From Dipteris shenzhenensis (Eukaryota > Polypodiophyta > Polypodiopsida > Gleicheniales): DNA of 64,000 nucleotides. Numbering within the stretch: position 1 is the first letter of the stretch; the number at the start of each line of letters is the position of its first letter. This document shows positions 32,230 through 41,833 of the stretch, piece after piece. Location of the stretch: assembly GCA_047967505.1 (NCBI GenBank), contig CM106538.1, one strand, 5' to 3'. The notes below the pieces were generated by a model. The model searched no databases and was not told the origin of the DNA. It worked only from the letters and a program-made list of their open reading frames with translations. The position numbers and the translations under genes were made by a program.

Positions 32230-33178
32230 AAAACATTAATCAAACCCTAAACCCTAAATACTAACCCCCGATCCCCAAACCCTAAACCCTAAACCCTAAC
32301 CCCTAATTTCTAAACCCTAAATTCTATACCCTAATCCCTAATTCCTAAACCCTAAGCTCGAAATCCTAAACCCTAATCCCTAAACCTAAATCCTAATCTG
32401 TAAACCCTAACCCCTAATCCCTAATCCCAAAATCCTAATCCCAAAACCTTGATTTCTAAACCCTAAACCCTAAGCCCTAACACCTAAACCTAAATCCTAA
32501 ATCCCTAAATCCTAATCCCTAAACCCTAACCCCTAATCCCTTATATCAAAACCCTAAACGTAAACCCTACCCCCTAATTCCTAAAACCTCAATCCTAATC
32601 CTAGACCTCTAACCCCTAAACCTGAAACCCTAACTCCTAAATCCTAAACCCTAAACCCTAACCTCAAAACCCCAAACCTAAACCCTAACCCCAAATTCCT
32701 AATCCTAGACCTCTAACCCCTAAACCTTAAACCCTAAACCCTAAATCCTACACCATAAACCCTAATTTCCAAACCCTAACCCATAAACCCTAATCCCTGA
32801 TCCCTAAACCCTAACCCCTAATCCCTAAAAAGTAAATATTAATCTTGACTCTCTAAACCCTCAACCCTAACAAATAAAAACTAATCCCTAATCTCTAACC
32901 CTAAACCCTAGCTCCCAAATGCTAAACCCTAAACCCTAAACCCTAACCCCAAACCCTAAATCCTAAACCCTACCCCCCAAAGCCTAAACCCAAACCACCA
33001 AACCCTAAACACTAACCCCTAAACCTATCCCCTAAACCCTAAACCCTAAATCTTACCCCCTAAACCCTAAATCCAAACCACCAAACCCTAAAACCCTAAA
33101 CCCTAACTCACAAACCCTAAGCCCTAACCCCCAAACCCTAAACCCAAACCACCAAACCCTAAGCCTTAAATCTTATGA
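32230..33178. repeat. Degenerate interstitial telomere-like array (CCCTAAA)
   Basis: About 950 bp of CCCTAAA and variants (CCCTAAT, CCCCTAA, TCCTAAA) on the + strand, immediately upstream of the copy B gene. Opposite in orientation to the array at 17950. Confidence 0.92.
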
Positions 33179-33236
33179 GTGTTTTTAGTAATATCATTTA
33201 TTTAAGTAATAGTTTTAATTAGGATTCATAAGTAGG

Positions 33237-33761
33237 AGTGGAATTGATAGTAGGAATGTGGGAATGGGAGTGGGAGTTGGGGGGATGGTAGTGGGAGAAA
33301 GGGAGACTGGGAGTGTGGAAGTGGGAGTGGGAGTAGGAGAGGGGAGGTGGGCATGGGAGTTGGAGAGGGAGTGGGATTGTGGGAGCTAGGGATGGGGGTG
33401 GGGGTGGGAGTGGGAGTGGGAGAGGGAGTGGGAATGGGGGAGGTGGGGATGGGGGTGGGACAATGGGAGTGGGAGTGGGAGAGGGAATGGGGGAGGTGGG
33501 GGTGGGGTGAGGGTGGGAGGATGGGAGTGGGAGTGGGAGGATGGGAGTCGGAGAGGGAGTGGGAATGGGGGAGGTGGGGGTGAGAGAATGGGCGTGGGAG
33601 TGGGAATGGGGGAGGTGGGGGTGGGAGCATGGGAGTGGGAGGGGTGGGGTGGGAGGATGGGGGTGGGAGTGGGAGTGGGAGTGGGAGTGGGAGTGGGAAT
33701 GGGGGAGGTGGGGTGCGAGAATGGGAGTGGGAGTGGGAAAGGGAGTGGGAATGGGGGGGTA
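33237..33761. repeat. G-rich minisatellite (GGGAGTGGGAATGGGGGAGGTGGG)
   Basis: Units such as gggagtgggaatgggggaggtggggatggg repeat with variation and stop exactly at the outer end of a copia LTR (33762). Dense G-runs give G-quadruplex potential. Related arrays lie at 37832-37935 and 40296-40705. Open frames here are artefacts. Confidence 0.9.
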
Positions 33762-34111
33762 TGAAGATAGTGGAAGAGAGGGAAGGAGTCTCACTTGAGG
33801 CTTTCTCACAAGCACAATGGGGGAATACACACAAAGGTGGAGGCTGAAAATAGTTTTCCTCTTCTTAGTTGTGAAAGCCAAAAGAACTCTGGTACAAAGA
33901 AATAGAAGAACCCTATATGTGGGTCTCAAACCAAACACAACTAACTAAGGTGGCATACTAACTGAGCCACAAACTAGTGTAGATAAGGATAGCTGTCATC
34001 CAGCTATTATTCGTGGGCGGTGTACCAACCGCATCTGTAGCTAACAAGTCGGTGACATAAATGCACAACGGTCACCCTGGCATATCCCGAGTGGATCTCG
34101 ATATCTCAACA
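33762..34111 (-). repeat. copia family 1 LTR (reverse)
   Basis: Reverse complement of TGTTGAGAT...TATCTTCA; 350 bp, complete. Its outer end abuts the minisatellite at 33761. Confidence 0.92.
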
Positions 34112-34985
34112 CTCCCCCTCGAGCTCAATCCCAATTCTTGCACACCAAGCAGGTCTCTGAACGTGCGCAGCTTCTCTGCGCCCAATGCTTTTGTGAAGAT
34201 GTCAGCTACCTGATCCTCTATGCTGACATAAACTAGATCAATAAGACCTAGTAACACTTTCTCCCGCACATAGTGATAATGCACCTCAATGTGCTTTGTT
34301 CTAGCATGAAAGACTGGGTTCTTTGCTAAGTGTATACTGCTCATGTTGTCACAATAAATGACAACTGGCCCATCTGTAGACTGATGCATATCATAGAGTA
34401 GCTTATGCAACCAAGCTACCTCACATGCAGCCATTGCTGCACCCCTGTACTCAGCCTCTGTGCTCAACAAGGCAACTGTAGGCTGTTTCTTGCTGCTCTT
34501 AGTGACTGCAGCACTCCCAAAAGAGAACACATACCCACTGGTAGATCGTCTATCAGAAATACTACTAGCCCAATCAGCATCAGTGTATCCATGCAACTGT
34601 ATCTGAACCCCAGCCTCATAAAATAGTCCATGCTACAATGTGGACTTCACATACCTGAGTATGCATCTAGCCGCATCCAAATGCGGTTTCCTTGGAGCCT
34701 GCATAAACTGACTTACCAACCCAACAGCATAGCTCAAATCTGGCCTGGTAATAGTCATGTAAATCAAACTTCCTACTATGCATCTGTACATAGTAGGGTC
34801 TTCCAGAAGCTCACCTGCATCTGTGCTCAGCTTCACATTCTACTCCAAAGGAACTGAAATAGGCTTATAGCCTGTCATCCCATATTTGGACAGCATGTCC
34901 AATCCATACTGCCTCTGCAAGAGCTGTATCCCACTTGGTGATCTAATCACCTCAATGCCCAAGAAATAACGCAGCTCTCCCAAAT
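34072..34985 (-). pseudogene. copia RT end and RNase H
   Basis: From 34985: LRYFLGIEVIRSPSGIQLLQRQYGLDMLSKYGM in separate segments, then after a TAG at 34840-34842 [26 protein letters not shown] (split), a TAG at 34633-34635, HGYTDADWASSISDRRSTSGYVF, LSTEAEYRGAAMAACEVAWL and VADIFTKALGAEKL. RNase H is undamaged from 34596 to its stop at 34072, and it keeps the segment deleted in copia element 1. Both TAGs correspond to CAG in element 1 (25895-25897 and 26102-26104). Confidence 0.93.
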
Positions 34986-35875
34986 CAGGGGGTGTTGGGG
35001 GGGGGGGGGGAGGGGGGGGCATGGGGGGTGGGGGTGGGGGGGGTATGCGACATGCGCGCAAGGGGGGGGGGGGGGGCATGGTGGGTTGGGGGGGGGGGGG
35101 GGGGGGCATGGGGAGGGGAAGGGGGGGGGCATGGGGGGTGGGGGTGGGGGGGGTAAGCGACATGCGCGCAAGGGGGGGGGGGGCATGGGGTTGGGGGGGG
35201 GGGCATGGAGCGTGGGGGGGGGGGGGGGGGGGCATGGGGTGTGGGAAGGGAAGGGGGGGGCATAGGGGGTGGGGGGGGTACGCGACATGCACGCAAGGGG
35301 AGGGGGCATGGGGTGTTGGGGGGGGGGGGGGGGGGGCATGGGGGGTGGGGGGGGGGGGGGGTATGCGACATGCGCGCAAGGGGGGGGGGGCATGGTGGGT
35401 TGGGGGGGGGGGGGGATGGGGGGTGGGGGTGGGGAGGTACGCGACATGCACGCAAGGGGGGGGGGCGCATGGGGTTGGGGCGGGGGTATGCGACATGCGC
35501 GCAAGGGGGGGGGCATGGGGTGTTGGGGGGGGGGGCATGGGGGGTGGGGGTGGGGGGGGGTACGCGACATGCGTGCAAGGGGGGGGGCATGGGGGGTGGG
35601 GGTGGGGGGGTACGCGACATGCGCGCAAGGGGGGTTGGGGGTGGGGGGGGTACACGACATGCGCACAAGGGGGGGGGGGCATGGTGGGTGGGGGGGGGGG
35701 ATGGGGGGTGGGGGTGGGGGGGTATGCAACATGCGCGCAAGGGGGGGGGAGGGGGGGGCGCATGGGGTTGGGGGGGGGTACGCAACATGCGTGCAAGGGG
35801 GGGGCATGGGATGTTGGGGGGGGGGAGGGGGGGGTACGCGACATGCATGCAAGGGGGGGGGATGGTGGGTTGGGG
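34986..35875. repeat. Very G-rich minisatellite with GCGACATGCGCGCAAG core
   Basis: Around 15 units of tayGCGACATGCGCGCAAG followed by long G-runs, CATGGGG and GGTGGGGGTGGGG, unit length 40-100 bp. It lies between the broken RT of copia 2 and the first base of the copia 3 LTR. Six-frame open reading and proline- or glycine-rich products are composition artefacts. Homopolymer G-runs up to 19 raise the possibility of assembly error. Confidence 0.88.
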
Positions 35876-36227
35876 TGTTGAGATATCGAGCTCCACTCGC
35901 GATATGCCAAGGTGACTGTTGTGCATTTATGTCACCGACTTGTTAGCTGGAGATGCGGTTGGTTCACCGCCCACGAATAATAGCTGGATGACAGCTATCC
36001 TTATCTACACTAGTTTGTGTCTCAGTTAGTATGCCACCTTAGTTAGTTGAGTTTGGTTTGAGACCCACATATAGGGTTCTTCTATTTCTTTGTACTAGAG
36101 TTCTTTTGGCTTACACAACTTAGAAGAGGAAAACTGTTTTCAGCCTCCACATTTGTGTGTATTCCCCCATTGTGCATGTGAGAAAGCCGCAAGTGAGACT
36201 CCTTCCCTCTCTCCCACAATCTTCACA
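35876..36227 (+). repeat. copia family 1, 5' LTR
   Basis: TGTTGAGATATCGAGC to ATCTTCACA, 352 bp. A promoter presumably lies within; ccacatatagggttcttc near 36065 includes a TATA-like word. Confidence 0.92.
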
Positions 36228-36240
36228 TGGTATCAGAGCC
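36228..36240 (+). promoter_or_regulatory. Primer-binding site (tRNA-iMet)
   Basis: TGGTATCAGAGCC immediately follows the LTR. It is complementary to the 3' end of plant initiator methionine tRNA, the usual primer of copia elements. Confidence 0.92.
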
Positions 36241-37158
36241 TTGTTCGTGGTAAGGAGCTCGAGAAAGCAAGCCAAGTTCGTGGTGTCCTGGTAAGACACT
36301 TCTGGCTGTGCTACCTGCTGAGATTTGCTCCCAAACTCGAAATAGGAAAGCAACATTGGCACAAAGAGTGGTAAGGGTCGAAGCCACTGTGGTGGCACGA
36401 GAGATGTAGACGAGTCTACACACTCCCATCCCTCCAGGTCCCCCCTATATCATGAGACGCAATACCAGTCTGGTCCCTTGCCCTCCCCACTCATAGGCTA
36501 CACTACCCTAGAGACCACTTGCTCCCTTACTCCTTGCTCCTTAAGCGCTCGCCCCACCCCTTGCTCCACTCCTCACTCTAGCTCTGCTACTCCATCCATC
36601 ATGAATCCTTCGAACTTTGTTTTGCTCGAGGACCTATCCTACAGAGTGAACTAAGAGCACCGATTGTAAGACAATGGTGATAGTCAAACGATAACGAAGA
36701 GGAATAGGGTATATTCACATGATGCACCGCCACCCTTTCCCAATCAATGTGGAAGAGTGCACTGTCTCAGATTGAGACACCCTTCGCGCTATGGCGAGAG
36801 CGCAGTATATGCTGCGGCAAGGGCAAAGCCCTTAGTGACATTATTTTTCTGATTCGAGGTCATTTCGGGGCCCGTTTTGGAGACGGAAGTTCTCCGTAGG
36901 CACTCAAAAAAAGGCCTGTTTTTGCTGTGCGACCACTGTTCTGCGGGTCGGTGAAAAGTTGCCGCAAAAATTGCATCGTATGCCTTTGTGCAGAGATATT
37001 GGGAGTTGCAGATTCATGCCTGTTGCCTATTGATGCAAAATCATCACTAGGAAGTGACTGTGTGGTGAAATACCACTTTCGTCAGTTTTGTAGTTCTGCC
37101 CATGTGAGGCAAAAGCTGTGTTTTTTTGCAGTGACAGAATATTTTGCAGTGTTCTGTA
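36241..37158 (+). other. Leader of copia element 3, non-coding
   Basis: No gene seen. CT-rich, with a possible direct repeat around ccttgctcc (36520-36590); it ends at the gag start near 37159. Confidence 0.6.
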
Positions 37159-37636
37159 ATGGCATCTGATTCTCTTTCACAGATTGTCACTGAAAAGCTT
37201 GACAAGAACAACTTCCAGGCATGGAAGTTTAGAATGACGAATTTCTTGATGGGAAAGGCTATTGGGAGTTCATTACAGGAAATGAAGAAGAACCTGTTCT
37301 TCCTAATGTTCCCAGTCAACAGGAAATGTAGGCATTTAAAGGATGGCATGAGAGAGCCAGGAAAGTTATGTACTAGCTGTCTATCAGTATTTCGGACTCC
37401 ATGATTGTGCATATTCAGGATGCAAATACGCCAAAGAAGGCACGAGATACTTTGGCAAAAATGTATAGCACAAATACGCAAGCCAGGAAAATGCAACTCA
37501 AACAGGAGTTGCACAATGTGCAGAGAGAAAATTTGAGCATAAATGACTACCACATGAAAGTGAAGAAAATTGCAGATGCACTTGCTTCCATTAGGTCACC
37601 AGTGGATGATGATGATTTGGTTCCTGTGACCTTGTA
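37159..37636 (+). pseudogene. gag: copia gag N-terminal part
   Basis: Starts MASDSLSQIVTEKLDKNNFQAWKFRMTNFL (split here as MASDSL and onwards). It contains the LDKNNFQAWKFRM block typical of copia gag, and after a frameshift near 37255-37400 continues as KKARDTLAKMYSTN, KMQLKQELHNVQ and NDYHMKVKKIADAL. This is the nucleocapsid/capsid region; no zinc knuckle because the element is cut. Confidence 0.88.
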
Positions 37637-37831
37637 TATGTGGGTCTCAAACCAAACTCAACTAACTAAGGTGGCATACTAACTGAGCCACAAACTAGTG
37701 TAGATAAGGATAGCTATCATCCAGCCATTATTCGTGGGTGGTGTACCAACCGCATCTGTAGCTAACAAGTCGGTGACATAAATGCACAACGGTCACCCTG
37801 GCATATCGCGAGTGGAGCTCGATATCTCAAC
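37637..37831 (-). repeat. copia family 1 LTR fragment (reverse)
   Basis: 195 bp equal to the first part of the LTR in reverse orientation, ending with the LTR start (…ATCTCAACA) at 37831. G-rich minisatellite begins at the next base. Confidence 0.9.
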
Positions 37832-38720
37832 AGGGGGAGGGGTGGGGGTGGGAGGATGGGAGTGGGAGTGGGAGGATGGGAGTGGGAGTGAGAGGTGGAG
37901 GTGGGAGGATGGGAGTGGGTGGGAGAGGGAGAGAAGATAATGTGATGGAGAGGCCAATGGGAGAGGAGATAATGATATAGAAGGACCAATGAGAGAGAAG
38001 CACTTAAAACCCTAGTTTTTCTTATATATACTCTCCTCCTCTCATTGTTTCTCTCATTTCAACAAGGAAGAGCAAGAGGAGAAGTAAAAAGAGGAGCAAG
38101 AGCAAAAGCAAGCACAAGCATAGATCTCAACTTTCTTCCAGGTACTTTTTTTAAAATTTGTATTCTTTAAAATTTTATTATAGAGAGAGAACTTAGAGAG
38201 AGAGAAAAAGTGAAGGAGAGACTTTAGAGAGAGATTATAAGAGAGAGAGTCTTGCTACCTCAGCAGCAAAAGAGAGAGAGAGGGAGAAAGAGCGAGGGAG
38301 AGAGAGGAGAGGCTTTTAGAGAGAGGAGAGATGTTTAGAGAGAGAGAGGGTGAGAGAGAGAGAGAGAGTGAGAGAGAGACAGGGGAGGGCCGTGCGAGAG
38401 GAGAGAGAGAGGGGGGGCCGCGATAGAGGAGAGAGAGAGAGAGGGAGGGAGGGAGAGAGCCCCAAGAGAGAGAGACGAGAGGGAGAGAGAGGGGAGAGAG
38501 AGAAAGGATTGCGCGAGAGGAGAGAGAGGTGAGAGAGAGAGATAGAGGGAGAGAGAGGGAGAGAGGGCTGCAAAAGAGGCGAGAGATGCGAGGGACGAGA
38601 GAGAGGAAATGAGAGAGGGAAAGGAGAGAGAGCGTGAGAGGGAAAAAGGGAGACGAGAGAGAGAGAGAGAAAGGCGAGAGGAGAGGGAGAGAGAGAGAGC
38701 ACGAGAGAGGGAGGGGGAGA
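37832..38720. repeat. Segmental duplication, copy 1
   Basis: About 880 bp nearly identical to 40612-41495 (offset 2,775 bp): G-rich minisatellite, then about 230 bp of unique sequence, then GA-rich repeats. The unique part has a promoter-like layout: ccctagtttttc, TTATATATA (about 38023), a pyrimidine-rich leader, a purine-rich exon-like stretch and CAGGTAC, a good splice donor, near 38140. No coding region follows in either copy. Confidence 0.85.
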
Positions 38721-39409
38721 GAGAGAGAGAGAGGGGAGGGAGGCATAGCATGAAGGAGAGAGAGAGAGAGAAAAGAGAGGGAGAGAGGAGATAAAGAGGC
38801 ACGCTACCAGAGAGGCGAGAGAGAGAGAGAGAGAGTGTGTGTGTGTGTGTGTGAAAGGCGTGCTGCCGCTGCAGCGCACGAGAGAGAGAGAGGAGAGAGT
38901 GGGGGGGAGAGAGAGAGAGAGCGCAAAGAGAGGAGAGAAAGAGAGGGGCGCAAGAGAGGGGGAGAGAGAGAGAGCGAGAGAGAGAGAGAGGAGAGAGAGG
39001 GAGAGAGAGAGAGAGAAGAGAGAAAGAGAGGCGCGCGAGAGAGAGAGAGAGAGAGAAAGGAGAGTGTGGGAGAGGCACACTGCCGCCGCGAGGAGAGAGA
39101 GAGACGAGAGAAAGAGAAGCAAGAGAGAGAGAGAGAAAGGAGATAGTGGGAGAGGCACGCTATCGGGGCAGCGCACGAGAGAAAGAGAGAGGAGAGAGTG
39201 AGAGAGAGCAGAGAGAGGAGAGAAAGAGAGGAGGGCGCGAGGGGCACGAGAGACAGAGAGAGAGAGGCGAGAGAGAGAGAGAGACAGAGAGAGAGAGAGT
39301 GGGAGAGTCGCACTACCGCGGCAGCGCGAGAGAGAGAGAGAGAGAGGAGAGAGTGGGGGGAGAGAGAGAGAGAGAGAGAGAGAGCAAAGGGAGGAGAGAA
39401 AGAGAGGGG

Positions 39410-39454
<45 letters not shown>

Positions 39455-39520
39455 ATGAAGCGAGAGAGAGAGAGAGAGAAGACAGGAGAGTCTAGGAGAG
39501 GCGAGCTACCACGGCAGTGC

Positions 39521-39552
<32 letters not shown>

Positions 39553-39639
39553 TGGGGGGGAGAGAGAGAGATAGAGAGTAGATAGAGGAGAGAGTGGGGG
39601 GAGAGAGAGATAGAGAGCAGAGAGAGGAGAGAAAGAGAG

Positions 39640-39685
<46 letters not shown>

Positions 39686-39765
39686 TGGGAGACAGAGAGA
39701 GAAGAGAAAGAGAGGCAAGAGAGAGAGAGAGAGAAAGGAGAGTGTGGGAGAGGCGCGTTGCCACG

Positions 39766-39808
<43 letters not shown>

Positions 39809-39845
39809 TGAGAGAGAGAGAGAGAGAGAGGAGAGAAAGAGAGAG

Positions 39846-39894
<49 letters not shown>

Positions 39895-40254
39895 GGGAGA
39901 GAGAGATGCACTACCGCGGCGGTGGCAGCACGAGAGAGAGGAGAGAGAGAGAGAGAGAGAGGAAAGAGTGGGAGAGAGATGCACTGCGGTGGTAGCGGCA
40001 GCACGAGAGAGAGGAGAGAGAGAGATAGAGAGAGAAAGAGAGGAGAGAGTGGGAGAGAGGCGCACTGCGAGAGAGAGAGAGAGAGAGAGTGTGTGTGTGT
40101 GTGGAAGGGAGAAAGGATAGATTGGGAGGGAGCGCGAGAAATAGAGGAGAGAGTGTGAGGGAGAGAAAAAGAGAGAGAGAGGGGCACGCTGCCACGCTGC
40201 CACGGTAGCAAGAGAGAGAGAGATAGAGAGAGAGAGAGGGGGGGGAAGTGTGGG

Positions 40255-40295
<41 letters not shown>
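38720..40295. repeat. GA-rich array with embedded CGCTGCC-type units
   Basis: (GA)n sequence interrupted about every 120-200 bp by a short unit of the form gtgggagaggc-(gc)-act-gcc-(ac/gc)-ggcagc-gcacgag (for example near 38850, 39070, 39155, 39305, 39500, 39750, 39910, 39985, 40060 and 40185). GT runs (gtgtgtgtgtgtg) occur near 38836 and 40090. Long Ser/Leu- or Arg/Glu-rich open frames on both strands are artefacts of dinucleotide repetition. Confidence 0.9.
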
Positions 40296-40296
<1 letters not shown>

Positions 40297-40611
40297 GAGA
40301 ATGGGAGTGGGAGTGGGAGAGGAAGTGGGAATGGGGGAGGTGGGGGTGGGGTGAGGGTGGGAGGATGGGAGTGGGAATGGGAGTGGGAGGGGTGGGGTGG
40401 GAGGATGGGAGTGGGAGAGGGAGTGGGAATGGGGGAGGTGGGGGTGGGTGGGAGAGGGAGTGGGAATGGGGGAGGTGGGGGTGGGAGGACGAGTGGGAGG
40501 ATGGGAGTGGGAGGGGTGGGGTGGGAGGATGGGGGTGGGAGTGGGAGTGGGAGTGGGAATGGGGGAGGTGGGGGAGGGAGAAGGGGAGTGGGAGTGGGAA
40601 TGGGGGGGGAG
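40296..40611. repeat. G-rich minisatellite
   Basis: Same family as 33237-33761: gtgggaatgggggaggtgggggtggg units with aggatgggagtggga. It continues into duplication copy 2. Confidence 0.88.
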
Positions 40612-41495
40612 GGGTAGGGGTGGGAGGATGGGAGTGGGAGTGGGAGGATGGGAGTGGGAGTGAGAGGTGGAGGTGGGAGGATGGGAGTGGTGGGTGGGAG
40701 AGGGAGAGAAGATAATGTGATGGAGAGGCCAATGGGAGAGGAGATAATGATATAGAAGGACCAATGAGAAAGAAGCACTTAAAACCCTAGTTTTTCTTAT
40801 ATATTCTCTCCTCCTCTCATTGTTTCTCTCATTTCAACAAGCAAGATCAAGAGGAGAAGCAAAAAGAGGAGCAAGAGCAAAAGCAAGCACAAGCATAGAT
40901 CTCAACTTTCTTCCAGGTACATTTTCTTAAATTTGTATTCTTTGAAATTTTATTATAGAGAGAGAACTTAAAGAGAGAGAAAAAGTGGAGAGACTTTTAG
41001 AGAGAGATTATAAGAGAGAGAGTCTTATTGCCTCGGCAGCAAAAGAGAGAGAGAGGGAGAAAGAGAGAGGGGGAGAGAGGAGAGACTTTTAGAGAGAGAG
41101 AGAAAGAGAGGAGAGACGTTTAGAGAGAGAGGGTGAGAGGTAAAAGAGAGAGAGAGAGTGAGAGAGAGACAGGGGAGGGCCGCACGAGAGGAGAGAGAGA
41201 GAGGGGGGCTGTGATAGAGGAGAGAGAGAGAGAGAGGGAGGGAGAGAGCCCCAAGAGAGAGAGACGAGAGGGAGAGAGAGGGGAGAGAGAGAAAGGACTA
41301 CACGAGACGAGAGAGAGGTGAGAGAGAGATAGAGGGAGAGAGAGAGGGGGAGAGGGCTGCGAGAGAGGAAAGAGACGAGAGGGACGAGAGAGAGAAAGGG
41401 AGAGAGGGAAAGGAGACAGAGCACGAGAGGGGAAAAGGGAGGCAAGAGAGAGAGAGAGGCGAGAGGAGAGGGAGAGAGAGAGAGCACGAGAGAGC
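40612..41495. repeat. Segmental duplication, copy 2
   Basis: Matches 37837-38720. It includes the same TATA-containing unique block (about 40706-40930, CAGGTAC donor near 40915) and GA-rich tail. Differences are scattered single bases and small GA-length changes. Confidence 0.85.
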
Positions 41496-41649
41496 TAGGA
41501 GAGGGGTGAGTAGTGGTGAGGAGTGGAGAATAGAGTTGGAGTTCATCGGAAATAGGTGGGAGGAGAGATTGCCTTGCTTACAATAGAGATTAGAGAGTGC
41601 TAAAGAAAGCACCGCACGTCGCATTGGGTTTCGGTTTTAACCCACAGCG

Positions 41650-41745
41650 TCACTATATAGCGACGTTTTTAATTAAAAGCATCGATTTATAGCGACGAAA
41701 CAGAGCAAAACGTCGCTATATAGCGACGCTTTAAGACACTTTATA
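41650..41745. repeat. CACTA left subterminal repeats
   Basis: Copies of (g)TCACTATATAGCGACG, ATTTATAGCGACG and CGTCGCTATATAGCGACG in under 100 bp. The core is a perfect palindrome and the likely binding site of the element's second protein. Confidence 0.8.
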
Positions 41746-41833
41746 TTCTAAGTCAAAAAAGAAGCTCATAGATGCTATTTTATAACTGTTAATATATTTC
41801 CTTGCAACTTATGTTATGATTTTATAAGTGTAG

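Larger units (their letters stand above)
33762..34985 (-). mobile_element. Ty1/copia element 2 (family 1), 3' end only
   Basis: Minus-strand copy consisting of the end of RT, RNase H, polypurine tract (34112-34126) and 3' LTR (33762-34111). It breaks off inside RT at 34985, at the DLGELRYF segment, where a G-rich array begins. Confidence 0.92.
35876..37636 (+). mobile_element. Ty1/copia element 3 (family 1), 5' end only
   Basis: 5' LTR, primer-binding site, about 900-bp leader and the first part of gag on the + strand. It is cut at about 37636, where a reverse LTR fragment of the same family begins. The join uses a short shared word (tatatgtgggtctcaaacc). Confidence 0.92.

Noticed and set aside
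33219-33938. Large Pro/Ser/His-rich frames
   Set aside because: Artefact of the GGGAGTGGG minisatellite.
34840-35946. Open frames of 225-356 codons, proline- or glycine-rich
   Set aside because: Products of the G-rich minisatellite; all frames on both strands are open at once and one is fused to copia RT only by read-through.
38316-40778. Long open frames rich in Ser/Leu/Pro or Arg/Glu on both strands
   Set aside because: They arise from GA/CT dinucleotide repeats, which lack stop codons in several frames; the frames overlap each other and have no domain-like sequence.
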